A stretch of 39,459 bases of DNA, from assembly GCA_011389735.1 (NCBI GenBank), contig JAABTS010000037.1:1-39459 (forward strand), in the 5' to 3' direction. The stretch comes from Desulfobacteraceae bacterium (GTDB lineage: Bacteria > Desulfobacterota > Desulfobacteria > Desulfobacterales > JAABTS01). Numbering within the stretch: position 1 is the first letter of the stretch; each line of letters opens with the position of its first letter. The notes under the pieces are model-generated. The model worked only from the letters and a program-made list of their open reading frames with translations. It did not search any database and had not been told where the DNA came from. Below, piece after piece: positions 25,982 to 33,668 of this stretch. Position numbers and translations under genes: made by a program.

Positions 25982-26051
25982 TAATTTGGTTATTGAAAAA
26001 AAATGATTTCTATTTTATGACATCCTTTTCTGTTAAATAAAAACCAAATTA
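25982..26051 (+). promoter_or_regulatory. Promoter region of the Cas7-like operon with a 10-bp inverted repeat
   Basis: TTGAAA (25993-25998), 17 bases, TATGAC (26016-26021) is a plausible sigma-70-type promoter. It is enclosed by the perfect inverted repeat TAATTTGGTT (25982-25991) and AACCAAATTA (26042-26051), a possible operator. The ribosome-binding site AAGGAGAG follows at about 26054. The AT-rich context makes a chance palindrome possible. Confidence 0.4.
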
Positions 26052-26069
26052 AAGAAGGAGAGAAACACC

Positions 26070-29000
26070 ATGCTATTAAAAGGCCAAATCATCGCGGAAT
26101 CACCAATTTATCGCGGAAACTCCCGCAAAACCTTGTTTACGAGAGACGGCGACGGCAAACACCGGCTCGTTTCCCTGGCCGGGGAAATAACCGGCACGGC
26201 TCAGAGTTTGATGGACGCCTTTATCGGCAAGTCGAAGAACGGCAAAAACATCGGTCTGATCGATGCGGCTTGGAAACGGTTGTATGGTGATGAAATGCCC
26301 GCCGGCTTGATAAAAAAGGTCGATTGTAAATTGAAAAAGGAATTTTATCCCCGGAACAATTTTTTCGATCTGCGCATGGGAATTCGCCTTGACGAGGATC
26401 GATGGGCCGCGGAATCCAACGCCAACTATAAAATGGAAACCGTCCTTCGAAACGCGGTGTTCGATATGAATATCGACATCAATGACGCCGTTCTTGGAAA
26501 AGGCGACACCAGGGACCGGCTGTTTTACGTGTTGAATGAAATCAAGGAAGGCCGTTTCTGGTTTGGGGCCGGGAAAAGCAAGGGGCTGGGACGTTTGAAG
26601 TTGGAAATGAAGATTCCGTTTTCATCATCCGCGCCGCCGGACAAAATCCAAAAAGGCGTCAACCATCTGACCGTCAATATGGCCCTGTCATCCCAAAACC
26701 CGGTACTGGTCGGGTGGAACTGGGGAAAAATCGATCCTCAGACCACCTCGTTCGCTTCTATCGACGCAAGCCTGCTCCTCGACGCCATGAAAGGGATTCC
26801 CGAAAAAATCCGCAAGCGGCTGGATCTCGCTATCGGCGGCCCTATACTCAACCCCGAGGACTGGAAATCCAAATTAAACCAGTACCTGCCCAAAACCATA
26901 GCGGTCTGGCTGTCCGAAAAATCCGGGGGTGAAGTCGAATCGTTCGTTCTCTCGTCGTCCAGCTTTGAAAAGCTCGGAAAAGGAAAACATGCAGTGTCCG
27001 CCAAAATTCTGGAAAAAGTCAAGCCTTTTGTTGATCAAACGTTCAAAAGTGTGGAAGAGGCCGAGGAAGAATTTAAAAAACGGCTCGGCAAAAAAGCCAA
27101 CATGGCCAAGCGTATTGTCAAGGAGATGGAAAAGAAAGTCGAGGCGAGTCTTGATATCGATAAGGACGCTTACGACAAACTTACGTCCGAACTGGGACTG
27201 GATGTGGATAAGGAAGATCTCGAACAGGCGATCGAAGATGAAACCCGCCTGGAATCACTTCTTTCCACCGCATGTCAAAAAATCACGCCCAATTTATATG
27301 AACAGGTGGATCAACAGATTAAGCTGATTCAGAGCGACGCATGGGTGGACGCTGAAATCAAGAATCGCCAGGAGCATTTGCTGATTAAAAAAATGCTTCG
27401 GGACGGAAAAATCAGCGAATATCAATGGAATGACCCTCAGATGACTCCGGAGGGCGTCAGCACCGGCGTCTGGCGTGAATTTCTGGAGGCTCACAGCAAG
27501 GTTCGGTTTCGCCACATGCTGAACAGTCAGAATTTGCAAAAAAGTATCGTCAACGATGAAAACCAGATTGAGTTTTTAAAGACCTATCGAGACCGGACGC
27601 GTCAGGAACTGGCCCGTACGGAAAATATCGACTTCAGAGCCGGCGGCGTCCAAAACAGCGAGATTTCGAGGAAGTACGGAAAACCATACGATACGGTGTT
27701 CATGCGAATGCTGACCTGGCGCAAATCGTCCGATCAAAAGGACGGTTGGGAGGCTTATATTCCCGGCGGGACCTTGAAAGGCGCATTCAGAAAACGGGCG
27801 TCCCAGGTGTTGAAGACCCTGTGGGGCGAATCGCGGAAAACCCAGGAGATTCTGACATCTTTATTCGGAGAACAAGGTCGCCAGGGCAAGATCCTGTTTT
27901 CGGACGCCTATCTGGTCGATCCCGATAATATGGACAAAAAATGGTGTTCAATGGACGGAATCCGGGTCAATCCCAAAACCGGCGAACCGATTGAAAGCAC
28001 GAAACGGGATTATCTTTACGCCTATGGCGATGACATTAAATTCCAGCTCAGAATGGACATCCAGGATATCCGGCCTTCGGATATGGACGCCGTCACCGTA
28101 TTCAAACATCTGGTGAACGATTTCCGGAGCGGCGATATTCCGATCGGCGGTGAAAAAACGAGCGGATTCGGATGGGTCGAATCCCAATTGAAAAGCATTG
28201 AATGGCTTACTACGGACGTATCCGATCTATCCAGATCCGTTGTCGGAGATTGTAAGATGACGGCTGAAGGCGTCTGGAATCGTTATGAAGCGGTCGGCGC
28301 GGAGGCGGAAAGCGTGTTCGCCGCCGTTGCCCCGATCAAGGCGGAACAGGAAATCAAAGGCCCTCCAAACGCACGGGAAGGATTTATTTCTCATCGCATG
28401 TTCGGCGGATACTGCGGCATGCTTCATGTGGGCCTCGACCCGATGACTCCTCTGACGGTCAAGGAAAGCGGCGAACCCATGATCGAGACCACATTTGAAG
28501 GCCATCCGGTCAATGGATGGGATTTTTACTCCATGTCCCCTCCGGACGCCGAAAACCGAAGTCCGGACAGAAAATACGCGGTTCCCGGCCGGAGCCTCAA
28601 GGGGATGTTGCGTCATATCTATTCCATTGCCACCAACACGAGCGGCGAAAGTCCGAACCTGAACCGGCTGAATCCCGCGGACAGTCTTTTCGGATGGGTC
28701 GGAAACGGGCCCAATCAGGCGATTATGGGCAGATTGTCCTTTACTTTCGCCGGATTTGAATCTCCTGAATTGAAATGGTACAAAGCGCCCTACCCTTACG
28801 GCCAGTGGACTTATGAGAACGGAAACTGGACCAGCAAGGACAAAGGCCCCGCCAAAAAAACCGTTATCGCGGATTCCTGGCGCGTATTTACGCATGCGCC
28901 CCTCGCTCCGATTGTCGAGCAAGTTCCGGAATTCAAACCCGATACATACCAGGCTTCCTATTTCAGGGCTGTTACGCCCGGCGCATCAGCCCGTTTCTCG

Positions 29001-29285
29001 ATCCGCTTCTGGAACCTTACGGAAGAAGAAATGCAGCGGCTCGTATGGTGTGTCGCACTGGAATCCGGGTTGGCTCATAAAATCGGAAACCATCGGCATC
29101 TGGGATTCGGCAGCGTTAAATTGTCGATACTGCCGGAAAGTTATTTGATTCAATGGAACAACCGGTATTCGTCCCAGTCCAAAGATGAATGGCGCGAAAA
29201 ATTGAATCCCGCCGATTTTATGAATCCGTCGGTGGTCAAGAATTATGAGCAGCTAAAAACGGCCTTGAATGCTGACGCCGTTTGA
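26070..29285 (+). CDS. Large multi-RAMP (Cas7-like) fusion protein, 1071 aa
   Basis: A CRISPR-type RAMP protein with at least three Cas7-like regions in one chain. Region 1 (1-185) opens LLKGQIIAESPIYRGN and ends with a glycine loop GAGKSKGLGRLKLEM (166-180). Region 2 starts near 200 (LTVNMALSSQNPVLVGW), is interrupted by about 200 charged, mainly helical residues (about 300-500), and resumes with YIPGGTLKGAFRKRASQVL (563-581) and IPIGGEKTSGFGWVES (690-705). Region 3 (about 770-1020) has YAVPGRSLKGMLRHIYSI (836-853) and HKIGNHRHLGFGSVKLSI (1003-1020), similar to the TIGR03986-like RAMP family. The helical insert recalls the Cas11-like part of type III-E Cas7-11, but this chain is shorter and no array or cas10 is nearby. 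AAGGAGAG precedes the ATG. Expected role: RNA-binding backbone, possibly an RNA endonuclease; specificity unknown. Confidence 0.88.
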   Translation: MLLKGQIIAESPIYRGNSRKTLFTRDGDGKHRLVSLAGEITGTAQSLMDAFIGKSKNGKNIGLIDAAWKRLYGDEMPAGLIKKVDCKLKKEFYPRNNFFDLRMGIRLDEDRWAAESNANYKMETVLRNAVFDMNIDINDAVLGKGDTRDRLFYVLNEIKEGRFWFGAGKSKGLGRLKLEMKIPFSSSAPPDKIQKGVNHLTVNMALSSQNPVLVGWNWGKIDPQTTSFASIDASLLLDAMKGIPEKIRKRLDLAIGGPILNPEDWKSKLNQYLPKTIAVWLSEKSGGEVESFVLSSSSFEKLGKGKHAVSAKILEKVKPFVDQTFKSVEEAEEEFKKRLGKKANMAKRIVKEMEKKVEASLDIDKDAYDKLTSELGLDVDKEDLEQAIEDETRLESLLSTACQKITPNLYEQVDQQIKLIQSDAWVDAEIKNRQEHLLIKKMLRDGKISEYQWNDPQMTPEGVSTGVWREFLEAHSKVRFRHMLNSQNLQKSIVNDENQIEFLKTYRDRTRQELARTENIDFRAGGVQNSEISRKYGKPYDTVFMRMLTWRKSSDQKDGWEAYIPGGTLKGAFRKRASQVLKTLWGESRKTQEILTSLFGEQGRQGKILFSDAYLVDPDNMDKKWCSMDGIRVNPKTGEPIESTKRDYLYAYGDDIKFQLRMDIQDIRPSDMDAVTVFKHLVNDFRSGDIPIGGEKTSGFGWVESQLKSIEWLTTDVSDLSRSVVGDCKMTAEGVWNRYEAVGAEAESVFAAVAPIKAEQEIKGPPNAREGFISHRMFGGYCGMLHVGLDPMTPLTVKESGEPMIETTFEGHPVNGWDFYSMSPPDAENRSPDRKYAVPGRSLKGMLRHIYSIATNTSGESPNLNRLNPADSLFGWVGNGPNQAIMGRLSFTFAGFESPELKWYKAPYPYGQWTYENGNWTSKDKGPAKKTVIADSWRVFTHAPLAPIVEQVPEFKPDTYQASYFRAVTPGASARFSIRFWNLTEEEMQRLVWCVALESGLAHKIGNHRHLGFGSVKLSILPESYLIQWNNRYSSQSKDEWREKLNPADFMNPSVVKNYEQLKTALNADAV

Positions 29286-30144
29286 CTGGATACGCACAGC
29301 CCGGACAGGCGCCGAACTTATTGCGACAATCCAGGAGGTCAATGAAAACAGGGCGTTTTATGAGGAGGCCCCGGGTTCGCTCGGGCCTCCGGTTTCAGCG
29401 CTGAACAGGCCCTGTAAGCGTTGTTGGATTTATCATCGGGAGCCCGGCGATGATTATTGTCTATGCTGCCTGCGTATCATGGCCACTGCTTCCAAACTGA
29501 GAAAAAAATCTTATCAAAGTGTGGTTTTATGGGGATTTGTCGACCGGATTCCTGAGATAATCAGCGGGAGCCGGAGCCTGTATGTCGAAATAGCCGGCGC
29601 TGCATACATTGTGGACGATCAACGGTTTCTGCTCATACTTCCCCGTTTGATGCTGATTTCGTGGTTGAGAGACCTTTTCGTGTATCACGGGGAAGAGATT
29701 CACGGACTGTTTCAACTCTTCCCCACCCTGGGCGACTCAAAACGCGGATGCATGAACGACATCCTCGTGCGGGCGGTTCATCATGAATCACGGTTCCCCA
29801 TGGATAAACTACGGGTTCGGTTTTTCCCGGATCCGTTTGGTTTATTCGCGCCTCATGAAAGAGAACAAAAAGGGCTGTTAACGTTTGAAATCCGTGATTT
29901 TTTCCGGATGATGGAGTCCGCGTCCATTTTTCGGACTCTGTTGCGGCCGGAGGAGCAGCAAATTCTACTGGATCTGGCGTCGATCAAAAATCCGAATGAG
30001 GAAAAATTTTATTGGGGACGGTTTCTCGGCCTTTTGACGCCCGAAGCCAAAGACATGCTCAACGCCTGGAACTTCAGGCAATGGCCGTCGAATCAAATCC
30101 AACTGATGTACGAGCTTCTTTCTTATGTTCCATTTAAAACTTGA
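29269..30144 (+). CDS. Unknown Cys-rich protein in the Cas7-like operon
   Basis: 291 residues, not recognised. It overlaps the RAMP gene by 17 bases and the Cas6-like gene by 20 bases, so the three genes are translationally coupled and the product is almost certainly a partner of the other two. A probable zinc site is formed by CKRC (Cys49, Cys52) and YCLCCLR (Cys64, Cys66, Cys67) in the N-terminal part. The middle (about 85-150) is beta-rich with YVEIAGAAYIVDDQRFLLIL, and the C-terminal ~80 residues are helical with many Trp and Leu (FYWGRFLGLLTPEAKDMLNAW). There is no membrane segment. It carries no HD, GGDD or nuclease motif that I can see, so it is not a Cas10 remnant by motif. It could be a small-subunit or Cas5-like replacement, which is speculation. 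Confidence 0.8.
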   Translation: MLTPFDWIRTARTGAELIATIQEVNENRAFYEEAPGSLGPPVSALNRPCKRCWIYHREPGDDYCLCCLRIMATASKLRKKSYQSVVLWGFVDRIPEIISGSRSLYVEIAGAAYIVDDQRFLLILPRLMLISWLRDLFVYHGEEIHGLFQLFPTLGDSKRGCMNDILVRAVHHESRFPMDKLRVRFFPDPFGLFAPHEREQKGLLTFEIRDFFRMMESASIFRTLLRPEEQQILLDLASIKNPNEEKFYWGRFLGLLTPEAKDMLNAWNFRQWPSNQIQLMYELLSYVPFKT

Positions 30145-31123
30145 TATCCTCAGATATCTGATAGTTATCAAATTCAAAGGAACCCTGGCCAATGTTCCCA
30201 TATCGTTTTCAGGCGAATTTTTAAGCATTGTGGGCAACGCCGTGGCGGATCGTTTACCCACGGTTCAAGCGAGACCCTGGCGAAAATCGCTCGCCGAATG
30301 GAACGAGTCCGGAGGCTTTTTGGGGGCCCATAGGAACAAGGACGCCGAAATCCCTTTGCATCCCTGGCCCATTGAAGCGGTGGCGGTTAAATATCAGCAC
30401 AAGCGGTCTTACGGATATGATGAATTGGTGTTCCTGGAATTGAAATTGATCGGAAACGCCGCGGATCATGGTTTTTTTTTGGAAGTGTTGCTTCCAGCCA
30501 TGGAAGAGGCCGGCCGAACGCCCATCGAGGAGGCTCGCCATTCAAACCGCTTGTGGGGCGCCTATGAAATTTCAGCGGTTTACATCGCAAGCGGCTCGAA
30601 ATGGCGGCCTATCGCCGAAGAAGGAAGTATCGATCTTGACTACAGGCCCAAACCAAATCAATGGATTGAAGATCTGAAGCTCGTAAGAACCGATGGATCC
30701 CGGATGCTCGACAAAATTACATGGCTGACGCCTTTTGATCCTTATCCCCAGGAAGTTGACGGCGAAGATGTTCCGGTCAAACTAGAAAAAGGGCTGCCCC
30801 GGCCGGACGTGATATTCGACCAGTTAATGATACGCCTCAACTCCCTGACTCCCGGAAAGGGCGAATCCCTGGAAAGACTTTTAGACGGCTTCACCGAAGA
30901 AGAAATATTGCTGTTCGAAGGCGCACGGGATGTATCACGCCGTATTCCGGTGCTCCGGACGGACGCACGGCAAACAAACCATTTCGGCCGGCGGCGTATG
31001 ATGGGAACCCAAATTTTCGCCACCTCGATCCCAGGCCATATCATTCCTTTTTTGACGCTGGCGTCCATATTGCATATCGGTAGATATACTCAATATGGAT
31101 TCGGAACTTTCATTATCGAATGA
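30125..31123 (+). CDS. cas6: Cas6-like CRISPR RNA endoribonuclease
   Basis: 332 residues. The C-terminal 60 residues fit the Cas6 C-terminal RAMP domain (PF10040): TDARQTNHFGRRRMMG (the R.S.RQ...M..G region), then FATSIPGHIIPFLTLASILH and IGRYTQYGFGTFIIE with the glycine-rich loop. The N-terminus (LIVIKFKGTLANVPISFSGEF) is the first RAMP-fold strand and helix. Cas6 cuts CRISPR precursor RNA at repeat hairpins and stays bound to the product. The catalytic residue of Cas6 varies and I cannot assign it. The gene is last in the operon, overlapping the unknown gene by 20 bases. A Cas6 implies RNA with repeated hairpins as substrate; no CRISPR array is in the window, so it must act on a remote array or on another RNA. 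Confidence 0.82.
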   Translation: MFHLKLDILRYLIVIKFKGTLANVPISFSGEFLSIVGNAVADRLPTVQARPWRKSLAEWNESGGFLGAHRNKDAEIPLHPWPIEAVAVKYQHKRSYGYDELVFLELKLIGNAADHGFFLEVLLPAMEEAGRTPIEEARHSNRLWGAYEISAVYIASGSKWRPIAEEGSIDLDYRPKPNQWIEDLKLVRTDGSRMLDKITWLTPFDPYPQEVDGEDVPVKLEKGLPRPDVIFDQLMIRLNSLTPGKGESLERLLDGFTEEEILLFEGARDVSRRIPVLRTDARQTNHFGRRRMMGTQIFATSIPGHIIPFLTLASILHIGRYTQYGFGTFIIE

Positions 31124-31132
31124 CCTATAGTT

Positions 31133-31180
31133 TTTTTCAGGAATTAAATTTTATAAGGCGGCAGCCCGAGATTGTTGCAT
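31133..31180 (+). repeat. PAL-A half copy after the cas6-like gene
   Basis: TTTTTCAGGAATTAAATTTT then ATAAGGCGGCAGCCCGAG matches the half-copy at 39296-39345. In both places it is followed within 5-25 bases by a heptad-repeat hairpin, so the two families form a composite block. Confidence 0.65.
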
Positions 31181-31184
31181 TTTG

Positions 31185-31254
31185 TGTTAAATGCTAAATT
31201 ATTTATGTTGAATGTTGAATGTTGAATGTTGAATGGGGATTCACACCCAACATA
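31185..31254. repeat. Heptad-repeat hairpin, copy 2
   Basis: TGTTAAATGCTAAATT is followed by TTATG and four TGTTGAA heptads (31206-31233), the core GGGGATTCACA, then a shortened right arm CCCAACATAA. It has the same core as copies 1 and 3. It lies between the cas6-like gene and the SLOG/AbiGi-like gene. Confidence 0.75.
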
Positions 31255-31295
31255 ATAAAATTCCGCTCAGAAACCTTGAAGTATGATTTACACGG

Positions 31296-32450
31296 ATGAA
31301 TTCGGCCGGCTCCTTACGAAATATTCACACCGGAAAAAATGTTGTTTACACCGGCCCGGTTTTTAACCGGCCTTTTGCAACGATTATCAATTCCCACCAA
31401 TCGCTTTACCCGGAATCCGCCCATTCCTGGGTTAGATCGACAATCCGTGCGGTTGAATCGGCGGCCTCCTTCAACGCAATTCTTATCGGTTCGACCGGGT
31501 TGAGCAGCTACGACCTTGTACTCTGGCGCGCCGGACGCATCGGCGCCGATCAGATTGTCGTCATGCCGGTCGCGGGGCGTGATCGAATGGATAAAATCAT
31601 TGCCGAATGCCTTTTCAATTTCAACCTGGACGAACGAAAAACCGCGTTCTTATGTTTCATTTCAAATGAAAGTCCGGCAAAATCCCCTGAACGAGATCGT
31701 ATGGTCATGGCCGCGGCGGATTTGGTTTATCCTGTGTCCGTCAGAAGAACAGGCCGGATGCGGGCGCTTTTATCCGATCTGCCCGAATCCGGAATCGACC
31801 GAACGTTTGAAATCCCTTTTGAGACGGTAAAACGCCGCCCCGTTAATTGCCGGGTCGATCATCCGGACGCCCTGGAATTGGACGGCGGATACCTGACCCA
31901 TTGGACACGCCGTTCCAAAGGCCCTTTTCCCGGCGAGAAGCCGGCGGATTATTATCAATCCATTCTGTCCATGAACGAAATGTACGGGGGATCGGCATTC
32001 CATGCATTACAGCGCATTTTAACGACAGAACGAATTTATTCGAGTTCGAATAATATCCGGGGAAAACACGCCATTGTATCGTTCACATCGTTGCCTCCGC
32101 ATCAGATGGCCGAATTGATGATTTGGGAACGCGGTCGTGTACGGTACGCATTTGAACCGTTCGGGGTCGCCGTGAAAACATCGGCGATGAAAAAAATCGG
32201 TGCAAGGCCGGTCATCTATGGAGATAAGGCGTTGTACAATCGATTGAAAGAAGCGGATCAGCCGTTTTACCAGTATCACGGAAAAGATGGTAAATGGCGC
32301 CGGGAACGTGAATGGCGGTTCGCCGGAGATTTCCATCTACGCAATATCCCCGTTGACGACATTCGAATCCTTGCACATTCCAAACCTTATGCCGACCTGT
32401 TGCAAAACGGCGGATTCGGGCGTTATAAAATTATATGCCTGCAAAAGTAG
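31296..32450 (+). CDS. SLOG/DprA-like protein with AbiGi/DUF2971-like C-terminal domain
   Basis: 384 residues in two parts. Residues 27-170 look like a SLOG/DprA-type Rossmann domain: FATIINSHQSLYPESAHSWV, then AILIGSTGLSSYDLVLWRAG (61-80) and DQIVVMPVAGRDR, a nucleotide-binding arrangement. Residues about 195-365 resemble the AbiGi/DUF2971 fold: YLTHWTRRSKGPFPGE, AFHALQRILTTERIYSSSNN, HAIVSFTSLP, EPFGVAVKTSAMKKIGARPV and the closing REREWRFAGDFHLRNIP with its conserved EW. AbiGi was named from abortive phage resistance. As far as I recall, the same two-part protein also occurs alone in diverse bacteria. It starts 173 bp after the cas6-like gene, behind repeats, with no strong ribosome-binding site, so linkage to the RAMP operon is positional only. 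Confidence 0.55.
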   Translation: MNSAGSLRNIHTGKNVVYTGPVFNRPFATIINSHQSLYPESAHSWVRSTIRAVESAASFNAILIGSTGLSSYDLVLWRAGRIGADQIVVMPVAGRDRMDKIIAECLFNFNLDERKTAFLCFISNESPAKSPERDRMVMAAADLVYPVSVRRTGRMRALLSDLPESGIDRTFEIPFETVKRRPVNCRVDHPDALELDGGYLTHWTRRSKGPFPGEKPADYYQSILSMNEMYGGSAFHALQRILTTERIYSSSNNIRGKHAIVSFTSLPPHQMAELMIWERGRVRYAFEPFGVAVKTSAMKKIGARPVIYGDKALYNRLKEADQPFYQYHGKDGKWRREREWRFAGDFHLRNIPVDDIRILAHSKPYADLLQNGGFGRYKIICLQK

Positions 32451-32470
32451 GAGCTGATTGTATAGTTAGT

Positions 32471-32575
32471 GGCTGAACGAAAACCTTCTCACGCTCCAAG
32501 GGGATTTGCAATCCTCGTTAGCCAAGAGAGTGGACACGCGGGTTACAAACCCGCTTAGAGCCGTATTTTGCTGAT
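32471..32575 (+). repeat. PAL-C dispersed repeat, copy 2
   Basis: GGCTGAACGAAAACCTTCTC at the left and CGCGGGTTACAAACCCGCTT near the right match 8155-8262 over its length, in the same orientation. The copy overlaps the 3' end of the tatD-like gene and supplies its last codons, a sign of insertion near the gene end. Confidence 0.7.
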
Positions 32576-33382
32576 TACTGACGGCTGATTAAGCGGTTCC
32601 TCCGCCGGAATATTAAAAAGCCGGCAGGTGTTATGCCACAATAATTCGGACAATTGTTCCGGAGGCGTTTGCCGGATTTCGGCGATTTTATAAAGGACGG
32701 ATCTGACGAAAGCCGGTTCATTGCGGCGATATCGGTTTTTTTCAGGCGCCGGGGTTAAATAGGGGGCGTCGGTTTCAATCAACAGGCGTTGGTCGGGAAT
32801 GTCCGCGATCATTTTTCTTAACGGCCCGCCCCTCTTTTTCAAGGTCACAACACCCGTGACGCCTATATACAATCCCATGTCCAGATAAGCTTTCAGCTCG
32901 GAATGAGTTCCGCTGAAACAGTGCACCACGCCGGTCATTCCCGGTTTGAAATGCGTTTCCAGGATTTCCAGTAATCGGCCGCCACTGTCCCGTTCATGAA
33001 GAATTACCGGCGTTCCCAGCGATTCGGCCGTTTCGAGCTGCCTTGCGAACCAATGTTCCTGATCCTTCCGTGGCGAGAACATCCTGTTGAAATCAAGCCC
33101 TATTTCTCCCCAGGCCTTCACTTTGGCGTTTTGGGCCAGGCTCAAAAGCGAATCCAGTATTTCTTCGTTCAATCGTTTTACATCATGAGGATGCACTCCT
33201 ACGGAGGCATAGCATCCGGAATAGCGATTCGCGATGTCCACCGCCGCTTTGGAACTTTTCAGATTAACGCCGACGGTCATCATTCCGTAGACCTCGGACG
33301 CCCTTGCATTATTGACGATATCGCCCAGCTCCCCAGCGTAAGACCGGTCGTCCAGATGGCAATGGCTGTCGAAAATATTCAT
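32555..33382 (-). CDS. TatD-family metal-dependent DNase/hydrolase
   Basis: 275 residues from the ATG at 33382; GGGAG is 11 bases upstream, and an ATG at 33400 is also possible. The longer open frame to 33463 has no support. The TIM-barrel metallohydrolase motifs are all there: MNIFDSHCHLDD (HxH), SVGVHPHDV, AWGEIGLDFNR (Glu), VILHERDSGG, GVVHCFSGTHSELKAYL and LLIETDAPYLTP. TatD enzymes act as 3'-5' DNA exonucleases in repair and DNA fragmentation, in the cytoplasm. The C-terminal PSVISKIRL tail is encoded inside repeat PAL-C and is probably not conserved. It is transcribed away from the ATP-grasp gene. Confidence 0.9.
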   Translation of the reverse strand: MNIFDSHCHLDDRSYAGELGDIVNNARASEVYGMMTVGVNLKSSKAAVDIANRYSGCYASVGVHPHDVKRLNEEILDSLLSLAQNAKVKAWGEIGLDFNRMFSPRKDQEHWFARQLETAESLGTPVILHERDSGGRLLEILETHFKPGMTGVVHCFSGTHSELKAYLDMGLYIGVTGVVTLKKRGGPLRKMIADIPDQRLLIETDAPYLTPAPEKNRYRRNEPAFVRSVLYKIAEIRQTPPEQLSELLWHNTCRLFNIPAEEPLNQPSVISKIRL

Positions 33383-33668
33383 TGAGGTTTTCACTCCCAT
33401 ATCGATTTTTTTGCGCTTTTTAGCAATGACCGTATTTGACAAGATGGTTCTTATTCGGCGCACTATGGCTATAGTTTATCAAAAATCATGGAATATTATA
33501 GCCATTTTTTGTCGCGCTGTCGATGCATTTCCCGGAAAAACTCGAAATTCCGGCGTATTTATTTTGACATCTCGTTGTTCCTTTTTTATAAGGCGTTCAA
33601 CGACTTTTAGTGGAAACCGGCTTTTACCCGCCGGCCGTAATATAGAATTGATCTCTAAGGGGAAAAAA

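Noticed and set aside
29269-30144. The Cys-rich protein as a reduced Cas10
   Set aside because: No GGDD or HD motif, and the length and zinc-site spacing do not match Cas10 Palm domains as far as I can read.
33383-33463. An N-terminal extension of the TatD-like protein
   Set aside because: TatD proteins begin just before the FDSHCH motif; GGGAG stands ahead of the ATG at 33382.
33436-33475. TTGACA followed by TATAGT as a promoter for the ATP-grasp gene
   Set aside because: The spacing of 20-28 bases between the hexamers is too long for a sigma-70 promoter.
33411-33668. An 86-codon N-terminal extension of the ATP-grasp protein
   Set aside because: No ribosome-binding site at 33411, atypical composition, and a good AGGGG site and ATG at 33669 where similarity to ATP-grasp proteins begins.
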